DNA of 64,000 nucleotides from CBDFKU01 sp965248975 (GCA_965248975.1 CBDFKU010000020.1:124001-188000), one strand, 5' to 3'. Shown: positions 6,865-16,295, counted from the stretch's first letter. Notes: a model not told the origin generated them from the sequence alone. Numbers and translations are program-made.

Positions 6865-8424
6865 ATGCACGTCGGACATCTCCTCACCAGGGCAGCACGC
6901 CGGTACCCCGACCGCGCCGCCTGGCTACTGGAAGACCGGGCCGTCAGCTTTCGTGAAGCCGAGGACCGGGCCAACCGCCTGGCCAACGCTCTGCTCTCCC
7001 TGGGTTGCGAGCCCGGCGACCGGGTCGGCATGCTGCTATCCAACCGCCACCAGGGCTTGGAGACCATCATCGCCCCCATGAAGGCAGGGATGGCCACCGT
7101 CCCGATGAACATACGCCTGCATCCCCGGGAGCACGAATACCTGCTCAGCAACTCCGGGGCCAGCGTGCTGGTCTACGGCGCGGAGTTCCAGCACCATCTC
7201 GCCGAGGTCCGCGAATCCCTTGACGGCGTGAAGCACTTCATCTGCGTGGGCGACAGCTCCAGAGGCGACCTGTCCTACGAGGCCCTCATCGATGAAGCCT
7301 CACCCAGGGACCCGGCCCCTGCCATCGACCCTGACGACCTGGCATGGATGTTCTACACCTCGGGTACCACGGGCAGGCCCAAGGGCGCGATGATCAGCCA
7401 CCGTAACATGCTGGCCATGGTAGACAGCTTCCTCATGGACATCAATCCCGTCGCCCCCGACGACGTGCTGCTGCACGCCGGACCGGTTACCCACGGCTCT
7501 GGGCTGTCCATCTTCCACCACATCGTCCGGGGCGCGGCCAGCGCCTTCCCGCTCAGCGCCAGCTTTGAGCCGCCCAAAATCTTCGAGGCTATCCAGCGCT
7601 ATAAGGTCACCACCATGTTCCTGGCGCCGACCATGGTCAACGTCCTGGTCAACAGCCCCGACAAGGCCGCCTATGACCTCTCCAGTCTTCACACAGTGTT
7701 CTATGGCGGCGGCCCGATGCACGTCGAGCACATTCTCCAGGCCGTGGGCACCTTCGGCAACATCTTCGTGCAGATCTTCGGCCAGGGCGAGGCCCCGATG
7801 GCCGTCACATCCCTTCCCAGGGAAGAGCACCTGGTGGATGGTGACCCGGTGAAGCTGGAGCGTCTGGCCTCCGCCGGCAAAGAGACCACCGGCGTCCGGG
7901 TGCGTATCGTCGACGAGGAGGACCGGGAGGTTCCGGCAGGCGAGATGGGGGAGATCGTCGTGAAGGGCGACCTGGTGATGAAGGGATACTGGAACAACCC
8001 CGAGGCCAGCGCCGAGACCCTTCGGGGCGGCTGGCTGCACACCGGCGATCTGGGCTACATGGACGCCGAGGGATATCTGTTCATCACCGACCGTACCAAG
8101 GACATGATCATCAGCGGCGGGGCCAACATCTACCCCCGGGAGGTGGACGAGGTCATCGCCCAGCACCCGGCCGTGGCCGAGGTGGCCGTGATCGGTGTGC
8201 CAGACGAGCTGTGGGGAGAGTCGGTGAAGGCCGCGGTGGTGCTCCGCCCGGGTCAGCATGCCACCGAAGAGGATATCATCGAGTTCTGTCGGGAGCGGCT
8301 GGCCAGCTACAAGAAGCCCAGGTTCGTCGAGTTCCTGCCCGACCTGCCCAAGAACGCCTACGGCAAGGTGCTGAAGCGAGAGCTGCGGGACCAGCACTGG
8401 GCGGGCCAGGAGCGGAAGGTTTAG
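6865..8424 (+). CDS. Acyl-CoA synthetase (AMP-forming, fatty-acid/aromatic CoA ligase type)
   Basis: A 519-residue member of the ANL superfamily. The P-loop-like A3 motif is YTSGTTGRPKGAMISH; the adenine and ribose segments are YGGGPMH and GWLHTGDLGYMDAEGYLFITDR; the hinge and C-terminal lysine motif is KNAYGKVLKREL. It activates a carboxylic acid to the acyl-AMP and then to the CoA ester. AAGGGGGTG precedes the ATG at 6865. It sits directly after an enoyl-CoA hydratase and probably feeds that enzyme. The acid specificity cannot be read from the sequence. Confidence 0.9.
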   Translation: MHVGHLLTRAARRYPDRAAWLLEDRAVSFREAEDRANRLANALLSLGCEPGDRVGMLLSNRHQGLETIIAPMKAGMATVPMNIRLHPREHEYLLSNSGASVLVYGAEFQHHLAEVRESLDGVKHFICVGDSSRGDLSYEALIDEASPRDPAPAIDPDDLAWMFYTSGTTGRPKGAMISHRNMLAMVDSFLMDINPVAPDDVLLHAGPVTHGSGLSIFHHIVRGAASAFPLSASFEPPKIFEAIQRYKVTTMFLAPTMVNVLVNSPDKAAYDLSSLHTVFYGGGPMHVEHILQAVGTFGNIFVQIFGQGEAPMAVTSLPREEHLVDGDPVKLERLASAGKETTGVRVRIVDEEDREVPAGEMGEIVVKGDLVMKGYWNNPEASAETLRGGWLHTGDLGYMDAEGYLFITDRTKDMIISGGANIYPREVDEVIAQHPAVAEVAVIGVPDELWGESVKAAVVLRPGQHATEEDIIEFCRERLASYKKPRFVEFLPDLPKNAYGKVLKRELRDQHWAGQERKV

Positions 8425-8533
8425 TAAGAAACATGAGCCATCCCGGATTTCGTCAACAGATAACGAAAGATACCATCAGGGACCTAAAGATGACAGGTGG
8501 GGCGCATCCAGCATCGGTAGCAAGGCGGCCAAG

Positions 8534-8899
8534 CCTGTCATTCCGGCGGAAGCCGGAATCCAGCTAGCCTAGCTCTTCATACAGGTCCCGCCATTCTGGG
8601 TTCGAAATCTCGGGCAACTCGATTTTCCACCCGCGTTTCCATTCTTTGATCGCTTTCTCCCGCGCGATGGCACTCTCTATCGTGCTGTGCACTTCATACC
8701 AAACCAACCTATGCACTCCGTAACGCTTGGTGAACCCTTCCGGGGAAGGGTGAACCCTTCGACTAGACTATTCTTGTGTTGCGAGACGCGCAGAATCAGG
8801 TTGGAGGTCACGCCTACGTACAATGTGCCATTCCGTATGCTCGAGAGGAGATACATCGCAGGGCTGCCGTCCTGGGTTCCGGCTTTCGCCGGAACGACG
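8534..8899. mobile_element. Palindrome-flanked GIY-YIG cassette
   Basis: A 20-bp palindrome ATTCCGGC-GGAA-GCCGGAAT (8540-8559) and its inverted counterpart GTTCCGGC-TTTC-GCCGGAAC (8876-8895) flank a GIY-YIG pseudogene. Both palindromes belong to the widespread TCATTCCGGCGAAAGCCGGAATCC-like type. Palindromes of this type are commonly found beside small GIY-YIG genes in many bacteria, which suggests that gene and repeats travel together. Movement of this copy is inferred, not shown. Confidence 0.55.
8564..8856 (-). pseudogene. GIY-YIG nuclease-like protein, frameshifted
   Basis: The reading frame starts at the ATG at 8856 with MYLLSSIRNGTLYVGVTSNL (the GIY-YIG core appears as a TLYVGVT variant) and continues through LRVSQHKNSLVEGFT. 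The frame then breaks at an imperfect 20-bp duplication (GGTGAACCCTTCC unit, about 8732-8763). Beyond it another frame resumes with RLVWYEVHSTIESAIAREK and EWKRGWKIEL and ends at the TAG at 8564. Removing 20 bp restores one continuous frame of 91 codons. The intact family is about 90 to 100 residues. The first part can still be read alone, but without the catalytic tail. Confidence 0.75.
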
Positions 8900-8964
8900 A
8901 GGGCGGTACAAGGAGCGCCGTCCTCCTTCTCCAAAATTCGGGATGACTCAGGTAGGAATGAGGG

Positions 8965-9957
8965 CTACTTTACACCCACCCCGGCGCCGGTAGCTGCGGA
9001 CTCGTAGGCCTTGAGCACCACCACCAGGTCCCTCAGCCCCTCCTCTCCGGAGGTCAGCGGCGGGCGGTCCTCGGTGATGCTGTCCCGGAACTCCCTCACC
9101 ATCCCCCCGATGCCCGTCCGGTCGTCGGGGAACCTGAGCCTGCTGGTCCCCTGCGCTGTCTCCAGGGTGAGGGTGGTGCCCCTGGGCTCGAAGTAGATCC
9201 GGCCCTCGGTCCCGGAGACGGCCACCCACAGCTTCCAGGCCCGCTTGGAGATGCCCCAGGCATGGTTGACCAGGCCGGCGGCGCCTCCCCCGAGGCGGAG
9301 CATCAGCACGATCCCGTCTTCCCCTTCCAGGTCTGGGATCTTCCTGGGGAGGACCGAGGCGTACACCTCGACGGGTTCGCCGGCCAGGTCCCTTATCATT
9401 GCCACCGAATGGATGCCGCCGTCGATGAGGACGCCGCCTCCCATCATGTCCTGGTCGGTGCGCCAGCCCACGACTTGGTAGTTTCCCTCCTCCTGGACCT
9501 GGATGAAACGCACGTGGCCGATGGCGCCCTGCTGGATGAGCTCCCGCGACTTCAGCACCAGCGGCATGAAGCGGTAGTTCTCGGCCACCATTAGCTTCAC
9601 GCCCGCTTCCCTGGCCGCCGCGATCATCGTTCGGGCCTCGTCCTCTGTCCTGGCGATGGGCTTCTCCACGAGGACGTGCTTGGAGGCCCGCGTCGCCATC
9701 AGGGTCTGCTCCATGTGCAGGTGATGGGGCGTGCAGAGGTATAGAGCATCCACTCTGGGGTCGGCGGCGGCCTCCTGGTAGCTGCCGAAGGCGCCTGCGC
9801 CGCTGAAGCGCCTGGAGTAAGCCCTTGCCATGCCGAGGTCCCGGCTGGCGAAGAACAGCTCGATGTCCCCGGCTTCCAATCCCTTGAAGGACCGGACGGC
9901 CCTGACGAAGGTCCGGGCGAACTGGCCGCAGCCGCAGACGCAAAGGCCCAGGGACAT
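8965..9957 (-). CDS. Gfo/Idh/MocA family NAD(P)-dependent oxidoreductase
   Basis: A 330-residue protein with an N-terminal Rossmann domain (LCVCGCGQFARTFVRAV, where one glycine of the usual GxGxxG is Cys), the EKPIART segment containing the conserved lysine, and a C-terminal alpha/beta domain with GGVLIDGGIHSVAMIRDL, where the Asp and His of the catalytic region lie. The family oxidises or reduces sugars, inositols and other hydroxyl compounds. I chose the ATG at 9957 because GGAGAG lies 5 bases upstream; a longer form from 10056 adds an unlikely tail. It is divergent from the small gene at 10103. Confidence 0.86.
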   Translation of the reverse strand: MSLGLCVCGCGQFARTFVRAVRSFKGLEAGDIELFFASRDLGMARAYSRRFSGAGAFGSYQEAAADPRVDALYLCTPHHLHMEQTLMATRASKHVLVEKPIARTEDEARTMIAAAREAGVKLMVAENYRFMPLVLKSRELIQQGAIGHVRFIQVQEEGNYQVVGWRTDQDMMGGGVLIDGGIHSVAMIRDLAGEPVEVYASVLPRKIPDLEGEDGIVLMLRLGGGAAGLVNHAWGISKRAWKLWVAVSGTEGRIYFEPRGTTLTLETAQGTSRLRFPDDRTGIGGMVREFRDSITEDRPPLTSGEEGLRDLVVVLKAYESAATGAGVGVK

Positions 9958-10102
9958 GACATCTCTCCAGGAGGCCGGCTGAGCCCATTCTATCGCCGGG
10001 CCTGATGGTGTCAAGGCCGAATGCTCTCTTGACAGAGCCGGGGATTTCCCGTCCAATACTGATCATAGGGTGGCCGGGATAGTCGGGATACGAGGAGGTG
10101 CC

Positions 10103-10309
10103 ATGGCGACCGCGAGAGATGAGGAGATCACCCTTGAACAGTTCAGGTTGCTGGCGGAGCGAGCCGGTCTGGGCCTGAGCTCCGAGGACCTGTCCGAGCT
10201 GAAGCCTCTATACGAGCTGTACCTGAAGCAGATCGCCCCGATGCGCTCGTTGAACCTCAAGGCCGAGGAGATCGGCGTGGCCTTTCACCCCGACTGGTCC
10301 TCACAGTGA
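10103..10309 (+). CDS. Small helical protein, possible amidase partner (AtzG/GatC-like)
   Basis: A 68-residue acidic, helical protein (ITLEQFRLLAERAGLGLSSEDLSELKPLYELYL, then IAPMRSLNLKAEEIGVAFHP). The pattern of one helix pair followed by a short extended tail resembles the small GatC/AtzG-type proteins that wrap around amidases. The next gene is an amidase 157 bp downstream in the same direction, which supports that role. AGGAGGTG precedes the ATG. The family assignment is from pattern and context only. Confidence 0.55.
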   Translation: MATARDEEITLEQFRLLAERAGLGLSSEDLSELKPLYELYLKQIAPMRSLNLKAEEIGVAFHPDWSSQ

Positions 10310-10334
10310 TGGGTCCCGCTCGCTAACGTGGGTT

Positions 10335-10429
10335 GAGCCTTCGACGGGCTCAGGCTGAGCGGATCTGAATCCCCTGGCCACTTTGGGGTTCCCCCTCGCT
10401 CATAGTGAGATACTTGTCGAACCATGAGC
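10335..10429. repeat. REP-like intergenic repeat pair
   Basis: The left half reads CCTTCGACGGGCTCAGG and the right half GAGATACTTGTCGAACCATGAGC. Together these are the two arms of the CTTCGACAAGCTCAG/CTTGTCGAACCATGAGC type of dispersed repeat. A related pair lies at 19151-19247. It fills the space between the small gene and the amidase. Confidence 0.6.
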
Positions 10430-10466
10430 CGAATCTGACACTCTGATCGTTCCTGGAGGTGGAGAC

Positions 10467-11873
10467 ATGGCCAGCACCGACACGAACCTGTGCTTCCTGA
10501 CCATTCACCAGGCCGGCGACCTGATTCGCCGGCGCGAGCTGTCGCCGGTGGAGCTTACCCGTGCCTTCCTGGAGCGCATCGACGCCACCCATGGCCGTCT
10601 GCACTCCTTCATCACGCTGCTTGGGGACGAGGCCCTGGCCCAGGCCAGGACCGCTGAGGCCGAGATACTGGGCGGCAGCTATCGGGGTCCCCTGCACGGC
10701 ATCCCCATCGCCCTGAAGGACCTGTACGACACCGCCGGCGTCCGCACAACCAGCGGCTCCCGGGTGGACTTCGACCGGGTGCCCACGGAAGACGCCACGG
10801 TGGTAACCAGGTTGAGGGAGGCGGGCACCGTGCTCCTGGGCAAGCTGTCGATGTACGAGTTCGCCCTGGGAGGGCCCGACTTCACCACCCCATTTGAGCC
10901 GGCCCGCAATCCCTGGAACCTGGCCCACATGCCCGGGGGGTCCAGCAGCGGATCCGGGACGGCGGTGGCGTCAGGGCAGTGCATGGGGGCACTGGGTTCC
11001 TGCACGGGCGGGTCCATCAGAGGTCCGGCCTCCCTTTGCGGCATAGTCGGTCTCAAGGCCACCTACGGCCGGGTCAGCCGCGGCGGCGTGGTCACGCTGA
11101 GCTGGTCCCAGGACCACGTGGGCCCGATGACCTGGACGGTGGAGGACACGGCACTCATGCTTCAGGCCATCGCCGGCCACGACCCCAGAGACCCCACCAC
11201 CAGCACCGCGCCGGTACCCGACTATTCGCAGGCCTTGAGGGAGGATATCCGGGACCTTACTATCGGGGTGCCGAGACACTACTTCTTCGCCTCCAGCGCC
11301 GACGTCAACCCTGAGGTAGTGTCTACGGTGGAGAGCCAGCTGAAGGTCCTCCAGAGCCTGGGGGCTAACATAGAAGAGGTCGCTGTTCCCAGCCTGGACT
11401 ACGTTCGGGCGGCCAACTCCATCATCATGCTGAGCGAGGCCTTCGCCTTCCATGAGCCCAACCTGACCACCCGTCCCCAGGACTTCGGCGAGATGGCGCG
11501 GGCCCGGTTCCGCATCGGAGGGCTCTTCACGGCGGCCGACTACATCCAGGCCCAGCGGTTGAGGCAGGTGGTGAAGCGGGAGTTTGCCGAGGTGCTGCGG
11601 CGCGTGGACGTCCTGGTGACGCCGACCATGACCCAGCCCGCGGCCGCCTTCGAAGGCTACGACCCTCTGGCGGGGTTCCGCGGACCCAGCTTCACGGCGC
11701 CCTTCAACGTCTCCGGGCTGCCCGCCATCTCGGTCCCCTGCGGCTTCACCGGCGCCGGTCTGCCCGTGGGAATGCAGATCGTGGGCAAGCCCTTCGACGA
11801 GCCGACGATCCTGCGGACGGCCTACACTTATCAGCAGCACGCCCGCTGGTTCGAGAAGCGGCCGCCCATATAG
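10467..11873 (+). CDS. Amidase (amidase signature family)
   Basis: A 468-residue enzyme. The Ser-cisSer-Lys triad region is present: Lys in PIALKDLYDTAG, the glycine/serine-rich PGGSSSGSGTAVASGQ, and GSCTGGSIRGPASLCGIVGL containing the nucleophilic serine. The usual GSDTGGSIR is GSCTGGSIR here. It hydrolyses a carboxamide in the cytoplasm. GGAGGTGG lies before the ATG. The small gene at 10103 may encode its partner. It ends 8 bp from the oppositely oriented SMP-30 gene. Confidence 0.9.
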   Translation: MASTDTNLCFLTIHQAGDLIRRRELSPVELTRAFLERIDATHGRLHSFITLLGDEALAQARTAEAEILGGSYRGPLHGIPIALKDLYDTAGVRTTSGSRVDFDRVPTEDATVVTRLREAGTVLLGKLSMYEFALGGPDFTTPFEPARNPWNLAHMPGGSSSGSGTAVASGQCMGALGSCTGGSIRGPASLCGIVGLKATYGRVSRGGVVTLSWSQDHVGPMTWTVEDTALMLQAIAGHDPRDPTTSTAPVPDYSQALREDIRDLTIGVPRHYFFASSADVNPEVVSTVESQLKVLQSLGANIEEVAVPSLDYVRAANSIIMLSEAFAFHEPNLTTRPQDFGEMARARFRIGGLFTAADYIQAQRLRQVVKREFAEVLRRVDVLVTPTMTQPAAAFEGYDPLAGFRGPSFTAPFNVSGLPAISVPCGFTGAGLPVGMQIVGKPFDEPTILRTAYTYQQHARWFEKRPPI

Positions 11874-11881
11874 GGGCGACC

Positions 11882-12781
11882 CTACAGTCCCTGCTGAACG
11901 GGGACGCCGGGGATCTTCAGCCGGATGCGGGCCAGCTCGTTCATCAGGGTAACGTAGAGGGTCCGGAGGTCGTCGTCGCCCCATGCGACGTTGGTGGCCT
12001 GGGTGTGCTCCCCTACCAGGATCGTGCCCAGGTGCCTGCCGCCCGGGTCGGTGATCCATATCCCGCCAGGGCCGGTGCAGTACAGGTTACCCTCGACATC
12101 CAGCTTCATCCCGTCGGGGACGCCCCGGCGGCCGCGCTCCATCTCCAGGAGGACCCGATCGCTGGCCCGATCCACGCTGCCATCTGGGAGAACGTCGAAG
12201 GCCCTGACGTGATAGCGGCCGGTGTCGTTGATGTAAAGGATACTCTCGTCGGGGGAGAAGGCCAGTCCGTTGGGGACCTCGAAGTCCTCCACCAGCAAGG
12301 TGACGTCGCTCAGGTCCGGGGAGACCCGAAAGACCCCGGCAAAGTCCAGCTCCAGGTCCGGGGCCGCCAGGGACGGATCGGTGAAGTACACGTTCCCGTC
12401 GGACTTCACCACCACGTCGTTGGGCCTGTTCAGCCTATTGCCCCGATACCGGTCCGCCACCACGGTGACATCGCCGTCGTCCTCGAAGCGCGTCACCCGC
12501 CGGGTGGTCCCCTCGCAGGCCACCAGTCTCCCCTTGGGGTCTCTGGTGAGGCCGTTGGCCTTGTTGGATCCTTCCCGGACCACCGTGATGCCCTTTCCCG
12601 GAGCCCACTTCATCCTTCGATTCTGGGCGATGTCGCTGAAGATCAGGTAGCCCGCCTCCTTCCACCACACGGGACCCTCTGAAGCCTCATGCTCGCCCCC
12701 GAGGCCTCCTCCCAGGATCTCAAGGCTCTGGTCCGGCGACACGATGCGGTCCAGCTCGGGAGAGACTCGCTCGATGTGCAT
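11882..12781 (-). CDS. SMP-30/gluconolactonase/LRE family protein
   Basis: A 299-residue propeller with metal ligands in ASEGPVWW (Glu), NRPNDVVVKSDG (Asn), VPNGLAFSPDES (Asn) and VPDGMKLD (Asp). It begins with an N-terminal extension MHIERVSPELDRIVSPDQSLEI that is shared with the paralogue at 49600 (ELERILSPNQEIEV) but not with the one at 2669, so the first two form a subfamily. The predicted activity is lactone hydrolysis. The ATG at 12781 has AAGGAGG eight bases upstream; the longer frame upstream has no supporting site. A divergent alpha/beta hydrolase begins at 12938. Confidence 0.88.
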   Translation of the reverse strand: MHIERVSPELDRIVSPDQSLEILGGGLGGEHEASEGPVWWKEAGYLIFSDIAQNRRMKWAPGKGITVVREGSNKANGLTRDPKGRLVACEGTTRRVTRFEDDGDVTVVADRYRGNRLNRPNDVVVKSDGNVYFTDPSLAAPDLELDFAGVFRVSPDLSDVTLLVEDFEVPNGLAFSPDESILYINDTGRYHVRAFDVLPDGSVDRASDRVLLEMERGRRGVPDGMKLDVEGNLYCTGPGGIWITDPGGRHLGTILVGEHTQATNVAWGDDDLRTLYVTLMNELARIRLKIPGVPVQQGL

Positions 12782-12937
12782 GATACTAGCCTCCTTGCCC
12801 GGTCCGTGGGAGGGACCAATGCTGCACGGGGCCGGATGGCAGCCGCCATTTGACCCCACCCACGGACGTTGCTACACTCGCCTCATTATACATGGGCACG
12901 TCCCTCTCAAGGGGGTGCCTGGGCGAAGGAGGGAGCC

Positions 12938-13753
12938 ATGGCGTTAGCTAAGGTCGACGGCGGGGAGATCTACTATGAGGAGACCGGAAGCGGGCCCGCC
13001 ATCATTCTGATAGGGGGCGGCCTCAACGGGCTGATGGAGAACCAGAGGCCCATAATGGGCGGACTGTCCCAGGAGCACCGGGTCATCGCCTACGACCGGC
13101 GCTTCGGCGGCCAGTCCAAGAGCCCCATGGTGGTCCAGACCTGGGACCTGATATGCCGCGACGCCATCGGTCTGATGGACGCCCTGGGAATAGACCAGGC
13201 CTACCTCGGCGGCGGCTCCTTCGCTCCCGGCATCTGCATGGGGACGGCCTACCGCTACCCGGAGCGGGTGCGGGGGATAATCGTGTCCAACATCGCCGGC
13301 GGCATCTTCTGCGAGTCCTGGCTGGCGTTCAAGCTGTTCAGGGCCATGGAGATGGCTACGACAGTGGGGATGAAGGCCGTGGTAGCGGGCCTTGACCGGG
13401 ACGATCGATACTCGCCCTTCGTGCCCGACCAGGTCAAGTACGATCCCGAGTTCAAGGCGGAGCTGGAGTCCATGGACCCGGAGGACTTCGCCCAGGTGAT
13501 GCGGGACACCATCCGTGCTCTGTTCGAGGGCCCATACGTCTCCCTGGGGATGACTAAGAAGACGCTTAAGGGCCTCGGCACACCGACGCTGGTCATGCCG
13601 GGCCACGATGACGTGCATCCCCGCGAGACGGCGGAGGCAGTACACCGGCTGGTCCCCAACGCCCGCTGGGCGGAGATCCGTCCCCACGGAGAAGAGCCCG
13701 AGAAGCACGTGGACGCGGTGCTGAAGTTCATCTCCAAGGTCGAGGCGAACTAG
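12938..13753 (+). CDS. Alpha/beta hydrolase
   Basis: A 271-residue hydrolase. The oxyanion segment is LIGGGLNGL, the nucleophile elbow YLGGGSFAPGI carries Ser in a G-G-S-F-A setting (the usual final Gly is Ala), the acid lies in VMPGHDDVHPRE, and the catalytic His is probably in PEKHVDAVL. It is likely an esterase, lactonase or C-C hydrolase in the cytoplasm. GAAGGAGGGAGCC precedes the ATG at 12938. The intergenic space to the divergent SMP-30 gene is about 150 bp and may hold promoters for both. Confidence 0.84.
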   Translation: MALAKVDGGEIYYEETGSGPAIILIGGGLNGLMENQRPIMGGLSQEHRVIAYDRRFGGQSKSPMVVQTWDLICRDAIGLMDALGIDQAYLGGGSFAPGICMGTAYRYPERVRGIIVSNIAGGIFCESWLAFKLFRAMEMATTVGMKAVVAGLDRDDRYSPFVPDQVKYDPEFKAELESMDPEDFAQVMRDTIRALFEGPYVSLGMTKKTLKGLGTPTLVMPGHDDVHPRETAEAVHRLVPNARWAEIRPHGEEPEKHVDAVLKFISKVEAN

Positions 13754-13763
13754 AGCCCGTGAG

Positions 13764-15224
13764 CTAGCTCCGGTCCGACCGGCCCTGGTCCACGTAGACC
13801 GTTTCCCCGGCCCGGGACAGCCGGACCTCCTGGCGGTGGGTCGTTCCGGCCACTGTGGTCGAAGCGTCGTGGAGCTCGCTGGTGACCTGAACCTCGTCCG
13901 TGTGCGGGCCTCCACGTAGCGCCTCGGCCAATACCCGGCCGTCGATTCCCTCCGGTTGGGCCAGCCCCAGGGCGTGCAGCACCGTTGGCGTGACGTCCAC
14001 GTTCCCCGACGGTGTCCCGACTACGGCCCCCTCCTTGAAGTGCGGGCCTGCCGCGATCAGCACGGCGTGGACCTCGTAGGGGCTCAGCGACCCGTGCTGC
14101 CCGCGGCCGGTGGACCCGATGGCGCTACCGTAGCAGGTCCCCTGGACTCCGTCACCGTTCCAGCCGTCGTCCCATGCGAAGGACATGAGGATGTCCGGGG
14201 AACGCTGGTTCAGGCAGCCGATGAGGGACAGGGGCAGGGTTCCCGGTACGGGCGCGGGACCGTCCCTGACGAAGATGGGGCCGGACCAGGGCTGGAGCAT
14301 CAGCGCCTCCGCCGCGGCCCGCACCTTTGCGGGATCGTGGTCCCGTACGTATATGGCGTCGCAGCCCCCGTTGGCCGCTATAAGCACGTCAAGCGACGAA
14401 GGGTCCTCCTTGACTCCCGTCTCCACCAGGTACTCGGCAACGTCCACCTCACCGATCACAGTCGAGTGTCCGTGATCCGACGCCACCATTATGTCGGTGG
14501 TGCCGGCCATTCCGGTGCGGTCAAGGTGCTCGAGGATCCGACCAAGCTGGTCGTCGGCCAGCCTGATGGACTGCATGGCCGCCGCAGAGCCGACGCTGGT
14601 GTCGTGCTGAGCGGAGTCGGGGTCAGACATCCAGAGAGTAGCCACTGCGGGCCGGTAGGTAGGGATGACATGTTCCAGGAGGACCGTCACAGCCCGCTCT
14701 CTTCGCGCCTTGTCGGGCGTCTCGGACTCGGGCCAGGCGCCGAAACGCCGGTCCAGTTGGGCAGCCTCGGATTCGGGGACTGTCATCTCGGGGTGGACGA
14801 CCACGCCTCCCAGCGAACCGGCCCTGGGGTGGTGCAGGAAGGTGTTGCCGGTGCTGCCCACGCCGATGGCCGCCATCGCCCTGCCGGCGCCGTGGACCGT
14901 CTCACCCAGCGTAGGGGCCATCACGACCCGTCCGCCCGTGGACCGGTCCAGCTCCCTGAGGGCGGCGTGGTCGCCGGTGTTGATGCGCCAGGTGGGGTCA
15001 ACGTCGGGAATGTACATGTAGTTGGTGGTGATGCCGTGGCGCCCTGGATGGCAGCCGGTGAAGAGGCTGGCCACGTTCACACGAGTAAGGGTGGGGAACG
15101 TGGCGTGGTGGTTGGTGAACTCCACGCCGCGTCGAGCCAGCCCGTACAGGTTGGGGCAGCTCTCCGCCGTCACCTGGTCGGCGCGCAGTCCGTCGAACAC
15201 GACGATCAGTACCAGGTCTGCCAT
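13764..15224 (-). CDS. Alkaline phosphatase superfamily protein (type I phosphodiesterase/pyrophosphatase-like)
   Basis: A 486-residue protein with the metal-binding and nucleophile motifs of the nucleotide pyrophosphatase/phosphodiesterase group: VVFDGLRADQ (Asp), FPTLTRVNVASLFTG (Thr nucleophile), WMSDPDSAQHD (Asp and His), VASDHGHST (Asp-His) and GRGQHGSLSP (His). Two zinc ions and a Thr nucleophile would hydrolyse a phosphomonoester or diester. No signal peptide is seen. The ATG overlaps the TAA of the epimerase gene by one base (TAATG), so the pair is translationally coupled. Confidence 0.85.
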   Translation of the reverse strand: MADLVLIVVFDGLRADQVTAESCPNLYGLARRGVEFTNHHATFPTLTRVNVASLFTGCHPGRHGITTNYMYIPDVDPTWRINTGDHAALRELDRSTGGRVVMAPTLGETVHGAGRAMAAIGVGSTGNTFLHHPRAGSLGGVVVHPEMTVPESEAAQLDRRFGAWPESETPDKARRERAVTVLLEHVIPTYRPAVATLWMSDPDSAQHDTSVGSAAAMQSIRLADDQLGRILEHLDRTGMAGTTDIMVASDHGHSTVIGEVDVAEYLVETGVKEDPSSLDVLIAANGGCDAIYVRDHDPAKVRAAAEALMLQPWSGPIFVRDGPAPVPGTLPLSLIGCLNQRSPDILMSFAWDDGWNGDGVQGTCYGSAIGSTGRGQHGSLSPYEVHAVLIAAGPHFKEGAVVGTPSGNVDVTPTVLHALGLAQPEGIDGRVLAEALRGGPHTDEVQVTSELHDASTTVAGTTHRQEVRLSRAGETVYVDQGRSDRS

Positions 15225-16225
15225 TACGGGGGAGGCACCGGGGGCAGGCCCTCCCGGGCCCGCACCAGGTTCAGGTAGTGGGTTACGCCCTCTTCCATGG
15301 TGTATCGGGGGCGGAACCCCAGCTCGTTGCGCAGCCGGCTGTTGTCCATTAGGGGCCAGGTCTGGCGCGGCTCTTTGTCGACGCTTATCTCCGAGTCTGG
15401 GAGGACCCGTCGCAGGAAGGCTGTCAAGTCGCCCACCCGAATGCGCTCCGAGCAAAAGTTGAACACGCGGTGCTTAGGGCTCTCGGCCGTCAGGGCGCAG
15501 TACCAGGCCTCCCCGGCGTCGGCCCCGTACATCCAGTCCGTGATGTGGTCGTCGGGAGGCATCACCACCGGCTCCCCCAGGGCGGCCAGCTCGGGCAGCG
15601 CCACGAACTGCTGGCGCACACGGGCGGCCCCTGCGGTTACCGGCGAGACCCGGGACCCTCTTTGCAGGGCGCCCAGCCCGAATACCTCTGTGGGACGCAT
15701 GCCGATGATGTCCAGGCCGTACTCCAGGTGGTAGGACTCGGCAATGTGCTCGTACCACAGCTTGCACGCACCGTAGAGGCTGTCGGGCACCGGCGGCACG
15801 TCCTCGTTATATTCGTGCTCCCGGTCGTAGGTCTGGCCGTGTACGGCCACGGAGCTGGCGTAGACCACACGTCGGACCCCGTGGTTCAGGCAGGCCTGGA
15901 ACACGTTGACAGCCCCCATGCACTGGACCCTGAAGTACTGGGCCAGCTTGTCCGGAGGAATGGGGGTGCCGCGGCTGGCGCCGCCCATAATGAACGCCAG
16001 ATGGACCACCCGATCTATGTTGTGTTTCCGCATCGTGGACATCAGCTCGTGGGGATCGAGGACGTCTCCCTGGACTATGGTGACCCGGTCCAGAATGCTC
16101 TCCACCAGAGAAGGCTGGGGATACATGTCGTAGAGCACCACGCCCGTCTCCCCCTTCTCCTCGACCACGTGCCTGGCCAGGTAGGACCCCAGAAATCCCG
16201 TGCCGCCAGTAATCATGATGGCCAC
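15224..16225 (-). CDS. NAD-dependent epimerase/dehydratase (extended SDR)
   Basis: A 333-residue extended short-chain dehydrogenase: TGGTGFLGSYLA is the nucleotide-binding loop, VVYASSVAVHG supplies the Ser, and SLYGACKLWYE is the YxxxK catalytic pair. The C-terminal half (RPTEVFGLG) binds the substrate. It probably acts on a nucleotide sugar or a related hydroxy compound. The downstream phosphatase-like gene is coupled by a one-base overlap, so the two may act on one phosphorylated intermediate. This link is inferred from position only. Confidence 0.87.
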   Translation of the reverse strand: MAIMITGGTGFLGSYLARHVVEEKGETGVVLYDMYPQPSLVESILDRVTIVQGDVLDPHELMSTMRKHNIDRVVHLAFIMGGASRGTPIPPDKLAQYFRVQCMGAVNVFQACLNHGVRRVVYASSVAVHGQTYDREHEYNEDVPPVPDSLYGACKLWYEHIAESYHLEYGLDIIGMRPTEVFGLGALQRGSRVSPVTAGAARVRQQFVALPELAALGEPVVMPPDDHITDWMYGADAGEAWYCALTAESPKHRVFNFCSERIRVGDLTAFLRRVLPDSEISVDKEPRQTWPLMDNSRLRNELGFRPRYTMEEGVTHYLNLVRAREGLPPVPPP

Positions 16226-16295
16226 GACGTCACCTCCATCGCCGTTACTGCGCTGGCGCCGGAACCTCTCCGGACGCCTGTACGCCGATCAACGA

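Noticed and set aside
13956..15278. Long plus-strand frame opposite the phosphodiesterase-like gene
   Set aside because: Antisense shadow of a gene with full metal motifs; no ribosome site or recognisable domain.
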